A stretch of 28,331 nt of DNA from the NCBI GenBank assembly GCA_964427895.1, contig CAYRUZ010000017.1, positions 1-28,331 on the forward strand. Reading direction: 5' to 3'. Both the position numbers and the translations under genes were made by a program. The stretch is from CAYRUZ01 sp964427895 (GTDB lineage: Bacteria > Patescibacteriota > Gracilibacteria > Peribacterales > Peribacteraceae). A model generated the notes under the pieces. The model was not told the DNA's origin. It saw only the letters and a list, made by a program, of their open reading frames with translations, and searched no databases. Below are positions 1-7,158 of the stretch, piece by piece (within the stretch, counting starts at the first letter, position 1; each line of letters begins with the position of its first letter).

Positions 1-854
1 TTCATGCGCTTCATGATCTTCTTCAGCTTCTGTCCGGAGCTCTTCTCGCGCTCCAGCTGCAGGTCCTTTCCGAGCGTGTCGAGGTCGATGCTCATCATCA
101 CTTCGCGGAGCGACTCGGCGCCGGTGCCGGCGCGGAACACGTGTCCGAACTTCATGTTCATCTCGCGGAACTTCAGCTCCGAGAGAACGGAGGTCGTGTG
201 GAGGTTCTTGAGGTCCTCGAGCGCCTCGCGGTGGTTGTTCTTAAGAGTCTCGAGACGATCAGCGACTTCCTTATCGAGGGCGTCGAGCTGGGCGCGCGTG
301 GCCTTGCTGGCCTCGAGCTGCTTCTTGGCCTCGTCGTACTCGCGCTGGATCTGCTTCTTGCGCGCATCCATGGCCGTGGAGAGCTCCTTCTCTGCTTCCT
401 TCTTCGCATCCTCGTTCACCGCGATAACGATGTACGCGGCGAAGTAGACGATCTGCTCGAGCGTCTTGATCGGAAGGTCCAGAAGGAGCCCCAGGCGGGA
501 CGGGGAGCTGCGGAGGAACCAGATGTGCGTCACCGGCACGGCCAGGTTGATGTGGCCCATGCGCTCGCGGCGGACGATGCTGCGCGTCACTTCGACGCCG
601 CACTTCTCACAGACGACACCCTTGTAGCGGATGCCCTTGTACTTGCCGCAGAAGCACTGGAAGTTCTTCGTCGGTCCGAAGATGCGCTCACAGAAGAGGC
701 CATCCGGCTCGGCGCGCTGGGTGCGGTAGTTGACCGTCTCAGCCTTCGTCACTTCTCCGCGCGACCATCCGAGGATGTCGTCGGGGCTGGCGATGCTGAG
801 GGCAACGGCATCGAAGGAGTCCGTCGCGGATTGGGCAGTCGTGTGACCGGGCAT
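1..854 (-). CDS. rpoC: RNA polymerase beta' subunit, N-terminal part (cut by window edge)
   Basis: About 284 N-terminal residues of the largest RNA polymerase subunit are present. The reading frame runs off the left edge. The hallmark N-terminal zinc site is complete: Cys67 and Cys69 (CFCGKYK) with Cys82 and Cys85 (CEKCGVEVT). It is preceded by the conserved segments ASPDDILGWSRGEVTKAET and VNYRTQRAEPDGLFCERIFG. Residues from about 135 to 240 form a charged coiled-coil region. ATG 854 is chosen because an in-frame stop lies at 891-893 and the family N-terminus begins just after it. No SD precedes it; the upstream bases are pyrimidine-rich (TTTCCTCTCTT). The next minus-strand gene upstream is an unrelated membrane protein, so rpoB is not adjacent. 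The gene has its own promoter at 989-1016. Identity is certain from sequence. Confidence 0.97.
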   Translation of the reverse strand, partial: MPGHTTAQSATDSFDAVALSIASPDDILGWSRGEVTKAETVNYRTQRAEPDGLFCERIFGPTKNFQCFCGKYKGIRYKGVVCEKCGVEVTRSIVRRERMGHINLAVPVTHIWFLRSSPSRLGLLLDLPIKTLEQIVYFAAYIVIAVNEDAKKEAEKELSTAMDARKKQIQREYDEAKKQLEASKATRAQLDALDKEVADRLETLKNNHREALEDLKNLHTTSVLSELKFREMNMKFGHVFRAGTGAESLREVMMSIDLDTLGKDLQLEREKSSGQKLKKIMKRM

Positions 855-988
855 AAGAGAGGAAAGAATGGTGGTGAGCAGAGAGGCAAATTATGGAGAG
901 AAACCACCTTTTCTCACGCATAACGCACCGCAGCTCCCCCACGGCGTTCGTCTCAAACGGGCAGAGGTGCTTCGGTGAATGTGGCGTC

Positions 989-1016
989 AGTATACGAAGA
1001 TTTTTGATGCATGCAA
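989..1016 (-). promoter_or_regulatory. Probable rpoC promoter (TTGCAT-16-TATACT)
   Basis: Reading the minus strand, a -35 TTGCAT (1016-1011) is followed by a 16-nt spacer and a -10 TATACT (994-989). Transcription would start near 982 and give a leader of about 130 nt before rpoC ATG 854. The stretch 855-1078 holds no other gene I can support. The leader ends in a pyrimidine-rich run with no SD. Confidence 0.6.
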
Positions 1017-1078
1017 GAAAAAACTTGAGCCAATTTCCCTTTCTCGCGCATCAGTCATTTTTTGATCAAAAATTGTAT

Positions 1079-1432
1079 TCAATTCTTCGTGATGCACGCG
1101 ACGAGACAGACGATACCACCGGCAAGCGCCATCGGGAACGTGATCATGCTGAACCAGAACATGATGCCCATGAATGCCAACGGTTCGCCGTAGTCGATCC
1201 CGGCGATGACGCACGGATGAACGCCGCTCTCATCCAGCGCGCATCCGAACGTGTTGGCGACGGTAGCTGCTGCGATCGTGAGCAATAACGGAAGGGCGCC
1301 CGCGAATACCCACAAAAGCACGGTCCACAGCGGATGCCTGCGCATCCATCGCGAGCACGCCTTTCCGGGACCGGTCCGCGTAAGCAGAACGTACGCCGCT
1401 ACAAGAACAAGGAGACCGAGGGGGGCAAACAT
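1079..1432 (-). CDS. Small integral membrane protein of unknown function
   Basis: This is a 117-residue hydrophobic protein with predicted membrane helices at about 4-18, 35-58 and 84-113; the last stretch could hold two. A short basic segment (WMRRHP) lies between the first and second helices. I recognise no family. The longer frame could start at ATG 1441. I prefer ATG 1432 because a -10-like TAGAAT (1445-1440) sits exactly 7 nt upstream, the spacing seen at many genes in this window, and it would leave ATG 1441 untranscribed. A GGAG at 1439-1436 is too close to act as a normal SD. The gene sits between the lipoprotein gene and rpoC on the same strand. A GC hairpin (1451-1467) separates it from the lipoprotein gene, so it is probably transcribed alone. 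Confidence 0.6.
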   Translation of the reverse strand: MFAPLGLLVLVAAYVLLTRTGPGKACSRWMRRHPLWTVLLWVFAGALPLLLTIAAATVANTFGCALDESGVHPCVIAGIDYGEPLAFMGIMFWFSMITFPMALAGGIVCLVACITKN

Positions 1433-1439
1433 CGTCTCC

Positions 1440-1445
1440 ATTCTA
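1440..1445 (-). promoter_or_regulatory. -10 element for a leaderless transcript (TAGAAT, 7 nt before ATG 1432)
   Basis: TAGAAT on the minus strand is followed by GGAGACG and then ATG 1432. This is the same -10 to ATG spacing as at 2078, 3481, 5311, 11154 and 25982. No clear -35 is visible because the region upstream is taken up by a GC hairpin. Confidence 0.45.
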
Positions 1446-1450
1446 AACTA

Positions 1451-1467
1451 GGCGCGGGCGCCGCGCC
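1451..1467 (-). terminator. GC hairpin after the lipoprotein gene
   Basis: GGCGCGG - GCG - CCGCGCC is a perfect 7-bp stem with a 3-nt loop. It lies 12 nt past the lipoprotein stop codon (1480). On the minus strand it is followed by TAGTTTAGAAT, which is only weakly U-rich and contains the -10 of the next gene. It may be a short intrinsic terminator or a stabilising 3' hairpin. Confidence 0.5.
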
Positions 1468-1479
1468 GCACCACGGCCA

Positions 1480-1749
1480 TTACCACAACAATCCCCTCTC
1501 CGCCCCGCTTTGCGCTTGCTGCAATTTTTGCATTCCGCTGCCGACGAGCGCCGCATTGTTTTTCATCATCTTTACGGCGCCGCTGATGGCCTGCTGCACA
1601 TGCTTGCCGTCGTCGATCACTTCGTTGACCGCGCCTTTCGCGCGACCGCCGATGTCCTGCACGCGCTTCGCCGTGTCCTGCACGTCGGAACACGCAGACA
1701 AAAGAAGAACGGGGAGCGGAAGCAGGAGGGAGACGATACGACGCATCAT
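1480..1749 (-). CDS. Small lipoprotein of unknown function
   Basis: This 89-aa protein has a basic N-terminus (MMRR), a hydrophobic stretch and a lipobox ending LLSAC, so it is probably lipid-modified at Cys20 and anchored in the cytoplasmic membrane. The mature part is about 70 residues, hydrophilic and helical (DTAKRVQDIGGRAKGAVNEV), without a known domain. Its ATG overlaps the TGA of the zinc-ribbon gene (ATGA, 1746-1749), so the two should be cotranscribed and translationally coupled. The lipobox is directly visible. The role is unknown. Confidence 0.75.
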   Translation of the reverse strand: MMRRIVSLLLPLPVLLLSACSDVQDTAKRVQDIGGRAKGAVNEVIDDGKHVQQAISGAVKMMKNNAALVGSGMQKLQQAQSGAERGLLW

Positions 1750-2078
1750 TTGTCGTCGAAGAGACGCTTGAACGATCCCCCCGCCTGTTCCAGCTTCGCA
1801 CGCATGGCGGAGACGTCGTCGTTCTTATCGCAGAGAGCCGAGGACACATTGAGGATGTTGCCCGCCACTCCCTCTTCCATCTTCATGCCCTGAAGGGCCG
1901 CATGAAGGACGATGTACGCGTCGCATGCCTTGCATTTCAGTTGCAACAACAGGAAGTCGTCCCCCGTCATGCGGACGGACTCGATTTCGACCGGAACCTT
2001 CTCGCCGCACTGGGGACAGCGCAGCTGCTGTTCGATCTTTTGGACGATCTGGTGCAGGGTGTGCGGGTCGAATTCCAT
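1746..2078 (-). CDS. Zinc-ribbon protein of unknown function
   Basis: This 110-aa cytoplasmic protein has two cysteine pairs, Cys21-Pro-Gln-Cys24 and Cys49-Lys-Ala-Cys52. They are separated by a beta-rich segment (VPVEIESVRMTGDDFLLLQL), as in a classical zinc ribbon. The C-terminal half is helical (AMRAKLEQAGGSFKRLFDDK). No specific family is recognised, and a DNA-, RNA- or protein-binding role is possible. The open frame extends further upstream, but ATG 2078 is supported by a TATGCT -10 located 7 nt before it and by the absence of conserved-looking sequence upstream. It is the first gene of a two-gene unit with the lipoprotein and is divergent from the gene at 2170. Confidence 0.72.
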   Translation of the reverse strand: MEFDPHTLHQIVQKIEQQLRCPQCGEKVPVEIESVRMTGDDFLLLQLKCKACDAYIVLHAALQGMKMEEGVAGNILNVSSALCDKNDDVSAMRAKLEQAGGSFKRLFDDK

Positions 2079-2085
2079 ACGCAAC

Positions 2086-2091
2086 AGCATA
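2086..2091 (-). promoter_or_regulatory. Extended -10 for a leaderless transcript (TGC-TATGCT)
   Basis: The minus strand reads CTGCTATGCT, then GTTGCGT, then ATG 2078. The TGn extension and the 7-nt distance to the ATG predict transcription starting at or next to the start codon. Confidence 0.6.
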
Positions 2092-2169
2092 GCAGAGGCA
2101 AGCCATCCGACCAAAGGAGTTGCCCGATTTTCTGTGCGAGTTGTCAGCGACAAGATACTCTGGTGAAAA

Positions 2170-2679
2170 ATGACACGGACCGTCCGACTCCTCGCCACCG
2201 GCATCCAGCTGTGCATCGCCATCATTACTCTCTTCGTCTTCATCGGCGTGGCGGCCTGGCTGCGCTCGGAAAGAATCAACGCCCCGAACCCACCCGGACC
2301 GACGATTGTCTTTCTCGAACACGAAGACCGCACGGCTCTCATCTTGCGTATCAGCCGTCGCGGAAGCGGCGGCGTTCTTGAACTGCAGAACAACGGCACC
2401 ACAGAGGTGTATTTCAGCGTTCCTGATGCGTGGGAGCGGACGGAAGTGCGGGGCGTCCCCCTCCAAGAGGTGGCCGCGGACACGCCGGCTGCGAATTACA
2501 CGCGTTGGTCGATCCCCGCCTCCGCACAGGTGCAATGGATTGCGTCGGTTCTTCCGCCTCTCATGTTGCAACACACGGCCGACATCCCCATCGCGCTCAC
2601 CGTCACGCGCATCAATCTCGATACGAACGCGGCGGAAAATGATACGGTGCTCCTCACCGACGAACAGTACCCGCTCTGA
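2170..2679 (+). CDS. Membrane-anchored extracytoplasmic protein of unknown function
   Basis: This 169-aa protein has one N-terminal transmembrane segment (about residues 6-30, LLATGIQLCIAIITLFVFIG). It is followed by a beta-rich domain with alternating hydrophobic strands (TALILRISRR, GVLELQNNGTTEVYFSV). The domain is probably outside the cytoplasm. I recognise no family; 'ELQNNGTTEVYF' recalls a small beta-sandwich but cannot be assigned. ATG 2170 follows a GATACT -10-like element (2154-2159) by 10 nt and has no SD. The stop codon lies 3 nt before the cofE ATG, so the two genes are probably one transcript. Confidence 0.65.
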   Translation: MTRTVRLLATGIQLCIAIITLFVFIGVAAWLRSERINAPNPPGPTIVFLEHEDRTALILRISRRGSGGVLELQNNGTTEVYFSVPDAWERTEVRGVPLQEVAADTPAANYTRWSIPASAQVQWIASVLPPLMLQHTADIPIALTVTRINLDTNAAENDTVLLTDEQYPL

Positions 2680-2682
2680 TCC

Positions 2683-3429
2683 ATGCTGATTCTCCCCGTT
2701 CGCACCCCGCTCCTGTCACCCGGCAGCGACATCGCGGGAGCAATCATCGCCGCCGGCGCGCAACCGCGGGACATCATGGTGGTGTCATCAAAAGCGATGG
2801 CAACCATCGAAGGATCGATCGTCTCGCTTAACGACGTCACGCCGAGCATGGAAGCTCAGGGATATGGCGAAAAAACCGGTTTGCAGCCGCACTTCTGCGA
2901 AGCGGTCTTGCGTGAAACCACCTACAGAAACGGCAGCGTTCGTGGCCATTGCCCCTTCGCAATTCTCACGGAATTGCAGCCGACGGGAATGACCGGAAGC
3001 ATCCTCGCCGCGAATGCGGGTATGGATAAGAGCAATACCGCAGCCGGCACCGCGATCGGCTGGCCCAAAGATCCCGTTACAAGCGCGCGCATGCTGCGCG
3101 ATGCCCTCGGGGGTACCGTCGCGGTGATCGTGAGCGACTCGTGCTGCGTGCCGAGGAGAGACGGAGTGAGCGCCTATGCGCTCGCCGTCGCGGGCATGGA
3201 TCCGATCATTGATGAGAAAGGCCATGCGGATCTGTTCGGCAAGCCACTGAGCATCACGAAGGAAGCACGAGCAGACCAATTGGCAACGGCCGCGAACGTC
3301 CTCATGGGAAACGCCGACCAATCGTGTCCCGCAGCCATCATCAGAGACCACGGATGCGCGATGACCGATTTCGCGGGTTGGGTACCCGGCATGCCGCGAG
3401 AGAAAGACCTCTTTACTGGATTGCTCTAG
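2683..3429 (+). CDS. cofE: CofE-family ligase (coenzyme F420-0:L-glutamate ligase-like)
   Basis: The 248-aa protein matches the usual length and motif order of CofE, which adds glutamate to F420-0 using GTP. Visible motifs are DIMVVSSKAMATIEG near the N-terminus, the signature AANAGMDKSN followed by PKDPVTSARMLRDAL, then VSDSCCVPRRDGVSAYALAVAGM. That last segment aligns with the metal/substrate region that usually reads SDTfGRpwR. Last comes the C-terminal ARADQLATAANVLMGNA. The SDSCC variant suggests a diverged substrate. ATG 2683 lies 3 nt after the preceding stop and has no SD. Other F420 genes (cofC, cofD, cofGH) are absent from the window, so the true acceptor may not be F420-0. A flavoreductase gene follows on the same strand. 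Family membership is firm; the exact reaction is inferred. Confidence 0.85.
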   Translation: MLILPVRTPLLSPGSDIAGAIIAAGAQPRDIMVVSSKAMATIEGSIVSLNDVTPSMEAQGYGEKTGLQPHFCEAVLRETTYRNGSVRGHCPFAILTELQPTGMTGSILAANAGMDKSNTAAGTAIGWPKDPVTSARMLRDALGGTVAVIVSDSCCVPRRDGVSAYALAVAGMDPIIDEKGHADLFGKPLSITKEARADQLATAANVLMGNADQSCPAAIIRDHGCAMTDFAGWVPGMPREKDLFTGLL

Positions 3430-3467
3430 AGCGGCAGCCCGCGGAAGACGGACGCGCCTCAAGGCGC

Positions 3468-3473
3468 TATGCT
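3468..3473 (+). promoter_or_regulatory. -10 element for a leaderless transcript (TATGCT, 7 nt before ATG 3481)
   Basis: TATGCT (3468-3473) is followed by GTCGCCC and ATG 3481. The arrangement is almost the same as at 24684-24696. An upstream in-frame ATG at 3469 lies inside this hexamer, so it would not be in the transcript. Confidence 0.6.
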
Positions 3474-3480
3474 GTCGCCC

Positions 3481-4197
3481 ATGCCAGTCCCGACGTACAC
3501 CGTCACATGCACGCGCAAGGCACTCATCGCCCGCGACACATACGAAGTGGCTTTCGAAAAGCCAGCTGGCTTCACGTTCAAGGGCGGGCAATTCGCGCTG
3601 TTTAAAGTGCCTTTGCTCAGCAATCCGAACGACATCCAGACGCGCGCGTACTCGCTGGCATCCGCCCCGGACGAACCGGAATTGATGTTCGTCATCAAAC
3701 TGAAAAAAGGCGGACGCGCGAGCGAGTGGATGGAAAAGGTGGTCGAACCGGGGTTGCGGGTGGAATTGCAGGGACCGTTCGGCCTTTTCCTGTTAAAGGG
3801 TGATCCGACGCGGGAATTGCTCTTTATCGCCACGGGAGCGGGTATCGCGCCTTTCCGGTCGCAAATCCTCGAAGCAACCGCCCGGGGAGATACGCGCCGC
3901 ATGGACATCATCCTCGGCGTACGCAGCGAGGAAGACGTGTTTTGGAAGGAAGAGCTTGAACGCCTGTCGCAGCGCACCCCAAATGTCTTTACCCACATCG
4001 CCCTCAGCCAACCGGGCGAAACGTGGACCGGACACAAAGGCCGTGTGCAAACGCTGGTCCCGCTCGTCGCTCCCGACCTCTCCTCGCGCACGGTGTACAT
4101 CTGCGGCAATCCCGATATGACGAAAGAGCTCAAAACACTGGCGCTTGAGCAGTGGGGCGTACCGAAAGAGCACCTGCACGTCGAAGGTTTCATTTAA
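3481..4197 (+). CDS. FAD/NAD(P)-binding oxidoreductase of the ferredoxin-NADP reductase family
   Basis: This 238-aa flavoreductase has the two-domain FNR fold. The N-terminal FAD domain carries RAYSLAS (residues 55-61, the RxYS flavin-binding motif). The nucleotide domain has LLFIATGAGIAPFRS (about 113-127) and ends with YICGNPDMTKE (about 206-216), which holds the usual C-G-x-P motif. It should pass electrons between NAD(P)H and a small redox protein. There is no C-terminal cysteine cluster, so it is neither PyrK nor a reductase fused to ferredoxin. ATG 3481 is preferred over 3469 because of the -10 placement. The gene is convergent with carA, with 22 nt between stop codons. The physiological partner is unknown. 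Confidence 0.85.
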   Translation: MPVPTYTVTCTRKALIARDTYEVAFEKPAGFTFKGGQFALFKVPLLSNPNDIQTRAYSLASAPDEPELMFVIKLKKGGRASEWMEKVVEPGLRVELQGPFGLFLLKGDPTRELLFIATGAGIAPFRSQILEATARGDTRRMDIILGVRSEEDVFWKEELERLSQRTPNVFTHIALSQPGETWTGHKGRVQTLVPLVAPDLSSRTVYICGNPDMTKELKTLALEQWGVPKEHLHVEGFI

Positions 4198-4202
4198 CAT
4201 TC

Positions 4203-4221
4203 AGCCCAGCAGCAAGGGCTT
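4203..4221. terminator. Weak hairpin between convergent genes
   Basis: AGCCC - AGCAGCAA - GGGCT forms a 5-bp stem between the FNR-type stop and the carA stop. Plus-strand sequence downstream is T-rich only after about 12 nt (ACTTTTTG). It may act as a weak bidirectional terminator. Confidence 0.3.
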
Positions 4222-5311
4222 ACTTCGACTTTTTGAGGACGCTGATGAAGGCGTCGAAGAGCGGAGCAGCATCGTCGGGACCTGGCGTCGCCTCCGGGTG
4301 GAATTGCACGGAGCAAAACTTGCCGGATTCGTGACGGATACCTTCGACGGTTCCGTCGTTGGCATTGCGGAACCACACCTTCCACCCTGCGGGCAACTCA
4401 TCCTTCACCGCGAAGCCGTGGTTCTGGCTGGTGATGATGCAGCGCTTCGTGCCCTCTTCCACGCAGGGCTGATTGACCCCGCGGTGTCCGTATTTGAGCT
4501 TGTACGTATCCCCGCCGATGGCCAGCGCGAGGAGCTGATTCCCCAGGCAGATACCGAAAGTCGGGATCTGGCGCTCAAGCGCCTTCTTGATGGACGCGAT
4601 GGTGGGCACACACATCTTGGGATCGCCCGGGCCGTTGCTGATGAACACGCCGTCGAAACTTCCCTTGTACTCGTCGATATCAAAATCCCACGGCACGCGC
4701 ACGACGCGCACGCCCCTACTGAGGAAGCTACGCAGAATATTGCGTTTCATGCCGCAGTCGTAGGCAAGGACGGTGAGCGGGTTGTCCCCCGCGGCGGGGT
4801 GATAGACGTGCACTTCGCGGCAGCTGACTCCGGCGACGAGGTTCTCCGTATTGGGATCGACGATAGTCGGCACATCCGTCTCGTTGTCGCGCTGACGGAT
4901 GCATCCAAGCATCACACCGTGCTCTCGCAGTTTCTTGGTGAGCGCGCGTGTGTCGATGCCCGTGATTCCGGGGATGCCGTGATGCGTCATCCAGTTCTGC
5001 AGCGAACTGACGGCGGCATGATGCGAATAACCTTCGCTCACCTGGGAGACGACGATGCCGCGCACCTGGATGGCTTCACTCTCGAGGTTCTTGGAAAATC
5101 CCCATTCGTTGAGCTCTTCGCTGGGCACGCCGTAATTGCCGACGAGCGGATACGTGAAGACGAGCACCTGTCCGCGGAAACTGGGATCGGTCATGCTCTC
5201 GGGATATCCGACCATGCCCGTCGAAAACACCACTTCGCCATCGGAGTCCACCGGAGCGCCGAAGCTCTCCCCCTGAAAAACCGTTCCGTCCTGCAAGATG
5301 AGCGATGCCAT
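4220..5311 (-). CDS. carA: Carbamoyl-phosphate synthase small (glutaminase) subunit
   Basis: The 363-aa protein is full-length CarA, which hydrolyses glutamine to supply ammonia for carbamoyl phosphate in arginine and pyrimidine synthesis. The N-terminal half shows the CarA-specific start (LILQDGTVFQGESFG, VVFSTGMVGYPESMTDPS) and GITGIDTRALTKKLRE. The class I amidotransferase domain has the nucleophile Cys255 in FGICLGNQLLALA, NGPGDP at about 226-231, and His338/Glu340 in FHPEATPG. All catalytic residues are present. The start is supported by a -10-like TACCCT ending 7 nt before the ATG. No carB is in the window, so the large subunit must be encoded elsewhere. The gene is not obviously in an operon. 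Confidence 0.97.
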   Translation of the reverse strand: MASLILQDGTVFQGESFGAPVDSDGEVVFSTGMVGYPESMTDPSFRGQVLVFTYPLVGNYGVPSEELNEWGFSKNLESEAIQVRGIVVSQVSEGYSHHAAVSSLQNWMTHHGIPGITGIDTRALTKKLREHGVMLGCIRQRDNETDVPTIVDPNTENLVAGVSCREVHVYHPAAGDNPLTVLAYDCGMKRNILRSFLSRGVRVVRVPWDFDIDEYKGSFDGVFISNGPGDPKMCVPTIASIKKALERQIPTFGICLGNQLLALAIGGDTYKLKYGHRGVNQPCVEEGTKRCIITSQNHGFAVKDELPAGWKVWFRNANDGTVEGIRHESGKFCSVQFHPEATPGPDDAAPLFDAFISVLKKSK

Positions 5312-5318
5312 CCCCGGC

Positions 5319-5324
5319 AGGGTA
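5319..5324 (-). promoter_or_regulatory. -10-like element before carA (TACCCT, 7 nt before ATG)
   Basis: The minus strand reads TACCCT-GCCGGGG-ATG at carA. The hexamer is a weak match on its own, but the spacing equals that of the leaderless genes elsewhere in the window. Confidence 0.35.
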
Positions 5325-5357
5325 GCGCACTATCGGCGTTCTGCAACCCGCGGCCGA

Positions 5358-7091
5358 TTAGCGGCGCGGTCGCCCGGCAGGCTGCTGCTGTCGCACGCCG
5401 ATGAGCTCGGCGGCGATTTCCTCGTAGGAACGGGCAGCGGCACGAATGCCGGCTGTATCCTGCTCGCGGGGTTCACCCGGCAAGTTGACGGGGGCTGCGT
5501 CCGTGAAGACGCGCGGGTTGGCAGGCCGCGCATCGTGTCCGGGACTGGTGTCCCAGGTATTCTTCAGCGCGTTCGTCGCTGCCTCCAGGGCCGTTGCTCC
5601 GGTGCCGATTTCGTTGTCATCATGGATGCCGAATGCATCAAGCGTAATGGCGCGGCAGGGAGGACCGCCGTTGGGCGGAACAAGATAGACGCACGCAACG
5701 TGACCGGCATTGGGGTCGTTCGGCCCCGCACCGGAAACGGTGTACATCTCCAGCGACACGGAGCGGATTCCTTTCCTCGCGGCGATGCGCGCGAAGAGGA
5801 CGCCCAGCTGCTGGCAGCTGATGGAATTGTTGCGCACGGAATCGATCAAGGGATTGTTCCCGGGCGTGAATCCGAGGGACATCGATTGGCGCCAACCGAC
5901 ATGGAGGGCGAAGATGCGCTCGTTCTCGCTGCCACCAGGGAATGCAGAGGAAAGATACGCAACGACGTCTTCCATCGGCAACGCGGCCAATCGGTCGACG
6001 AACGCGTCAATGGCCTGGCGCTTCTGCGCTGCGGATTCGTTGGGCCTTGCGGCGGGAGCGATGGTGCTGGGCGGTCCGATGGTCGTGCCGTTGGGCATGC
6101 GCAGGAATGTCCCCTGCGCGCCGGCGGGCAGCAGCTGGGAATCGATGCGGGAGCTGGAAGGAATGACGTTGCCCGGCGCATTGACGCGCACGATCATCGA
6201 ACGTTGATTGCCCGTGCCCTCGCCGTAGTACGCGACGGCGCTCGGCGGATAGCCGACTTCGATGAGGGTGTTGCCGTTAACGCGTTCGTACACACGGCGA
6301 TCCGCTGTGCGGAAATTACTGCCGGATCCCGTGACGCTCCAAGCAACCTCGGCGCCGGAGGCCGTGTAAACGGTGATGGGTGCCGACTCGCTTCCGTTCG
6401 CGATCCTGCCAGGCTCTCCGCGCGGACCGTTTTTGAAGAGCACTTGGCTGCCGGTAGCAAGCGCCGAACGAATGATCTGTCCGGATTCGTTGCGCAATTC
6501 GGCCCAGACGCGGATGCCGTCGCACACGTAGGAAACGCGACCGCCCGACAGTCCGGCGGTCCACAGCGCGCGTTCCTCGGGATTTGCGATGTTCGCAAAC
6601 TCGGCGCCGAGCGCGGAGGCGGCGCGCTCCATGCGCGTCACCCAGTCGCCGACGCGGTTGCCCATTTCCACGCCGCCATCCGGAGCATCGGATGTGACGC
6701 TCAACCTGCGCAAGGCAGGGAGCAAATCTTGTGCGTTGGTCACGCGCATTTCGGCTGCAAGCGGGGCAGGCTGCCCGAGCACGTTCAGGCTGGAGATGCG
6801 CTGGAAGGCGACTTCGGGCGTCATGTTGTCCACGGTTGCCCGCGGGTTCTGATTCTGGCGCAAACGATCGCCCAATCCGCGCAATCCGTTCGCCGAACCG
6901 CGTCCGCGCAGCAAGCTGCGAATGAATTCGATGACGTTGCGGCTGACCGTCGCGAAATTGTTGATCCTTTCCAATCCACCCATGACGCGGTCCTGCGTTG
7001 CCTGCCGGAGATTCCCGATATTGAGGGTCCCCGTCTGGGTCTCCTGCAAGGCATCGGTACTCGCCAGTGTCTGTTGTTCGGGGGTTGGCAT
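5358..7091 (-). CDS. Transglutaminase-like (papain-fold) domain protein
   Basis: The 577-aa protein has a long low-homology N-terminal part and a candidate transglutaminase-like core near the C-terminus. SCQQLGVLFARIAARKGIRS supplies the presumed nucleophile Cys426. GHVACVYLVPPNG supplies His464, and ITLDAFG supplies Asp485, in the Cys-His-Asp order and spacing of the superfamily. Residues 230-330 are beta-rich (ITVYTASGAEVAWSVTGSGS). No signal peptide is seen; the N-terminus is polar (MPTPEQQTLASTDALQ). It follows the 858-aa repeat protein on the same strand, with a 67-nt spacer holding a G/C hairpin, so the two are probably coexpressed. Such domains act as proteases, amidases or cross-linkers; which applies here is unknown. 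The triad assignment is by eye. Confidence 0.6.
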   Translation of the reverse strand: MPTPEQQTLASTDALQETQTGTLNIGNLRQATQDRVMGGLERINNFATVSRNVIEFIRSLLRGRGSANGLRGLGDRLRQNQNPRATVDNMTPEVAFQRISSLNVLGQPAPLAAEMRVTNAQDLLPALRRLSVTSDAPDGGVEMGNRVGDWVTRMERAASALGAEFANIANPEERALWTAGLSGGRVSYVCDGIRVWAELRNESGQIIRSALATGSQVLFKNGPRGEPGRIANGSESAPITVYTASGAEVAWSVTGSGSNFRTADRRVYERVNGNTLIEVGYPPSAVAYYGEGTGNQRSMIVRVNAPGNVIPSSSRIDSQLLPAGAQGTFLRMPNGTTIGPPSTIAPAARPNESAAQKRQAIDAFVDRLAALPMEDVVAYLSSAFPGGSENERIFALHVGWRQSMSLGFTPGNNPLIDSVRNNSISCQQLGVLFARIAARKGIRSVSLEMYTVSGAGPNDPNAGHVACVYLVPPNGGPPCRAITLDAFGIHDDNEIGTGATALEAATNALKNTWDTSPGHDARPANPRVFTDAAPVNLPGEPREQDTAGIRAAARSYEEIAAELIGVRQQQPAGRPRR

Positions 7092-7107
7092 GGAGTGGAT
7101 GTTCGAA

Positions 7108-7138
7108 GGGGGAGAGGAACGTTGCCGTCCCCTCCCCC
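7108..7138 (-). other. G/C-rich hairpin between two cotranscribed genes
   Basis: GGGGGAG (7108-7114) pairs with CTCCCCC (7132-7138), with further pairs after a one-base bulge. It lies in the 67-nt spacer between the 858-aa repeat protein and the transglutaminase-like protein. There is no U tract, so it could be a processing or attenuation element rather than a full terminator. Confidence 0.4.
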
Positions 7139-7158
7139 CGAAGCGATTGAGTCAACGA

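Noticed and set aside
739..942. Minus-strand 67-aa frame overlapping the rpoC start (possible leader peptide)
   Set aside because: No SD or conserved features; it overlaps the rpoC start in another frame with His/Arg-rich shadow composition.
3481..4197. Reading the flavoreductase as PyrK because it lies next to carA
   Set aside because: PyrK has a C-terminal cysteine cluster for a 2Fe-2S centre. This protein has none and is on the opposite, convergent strand from carA.
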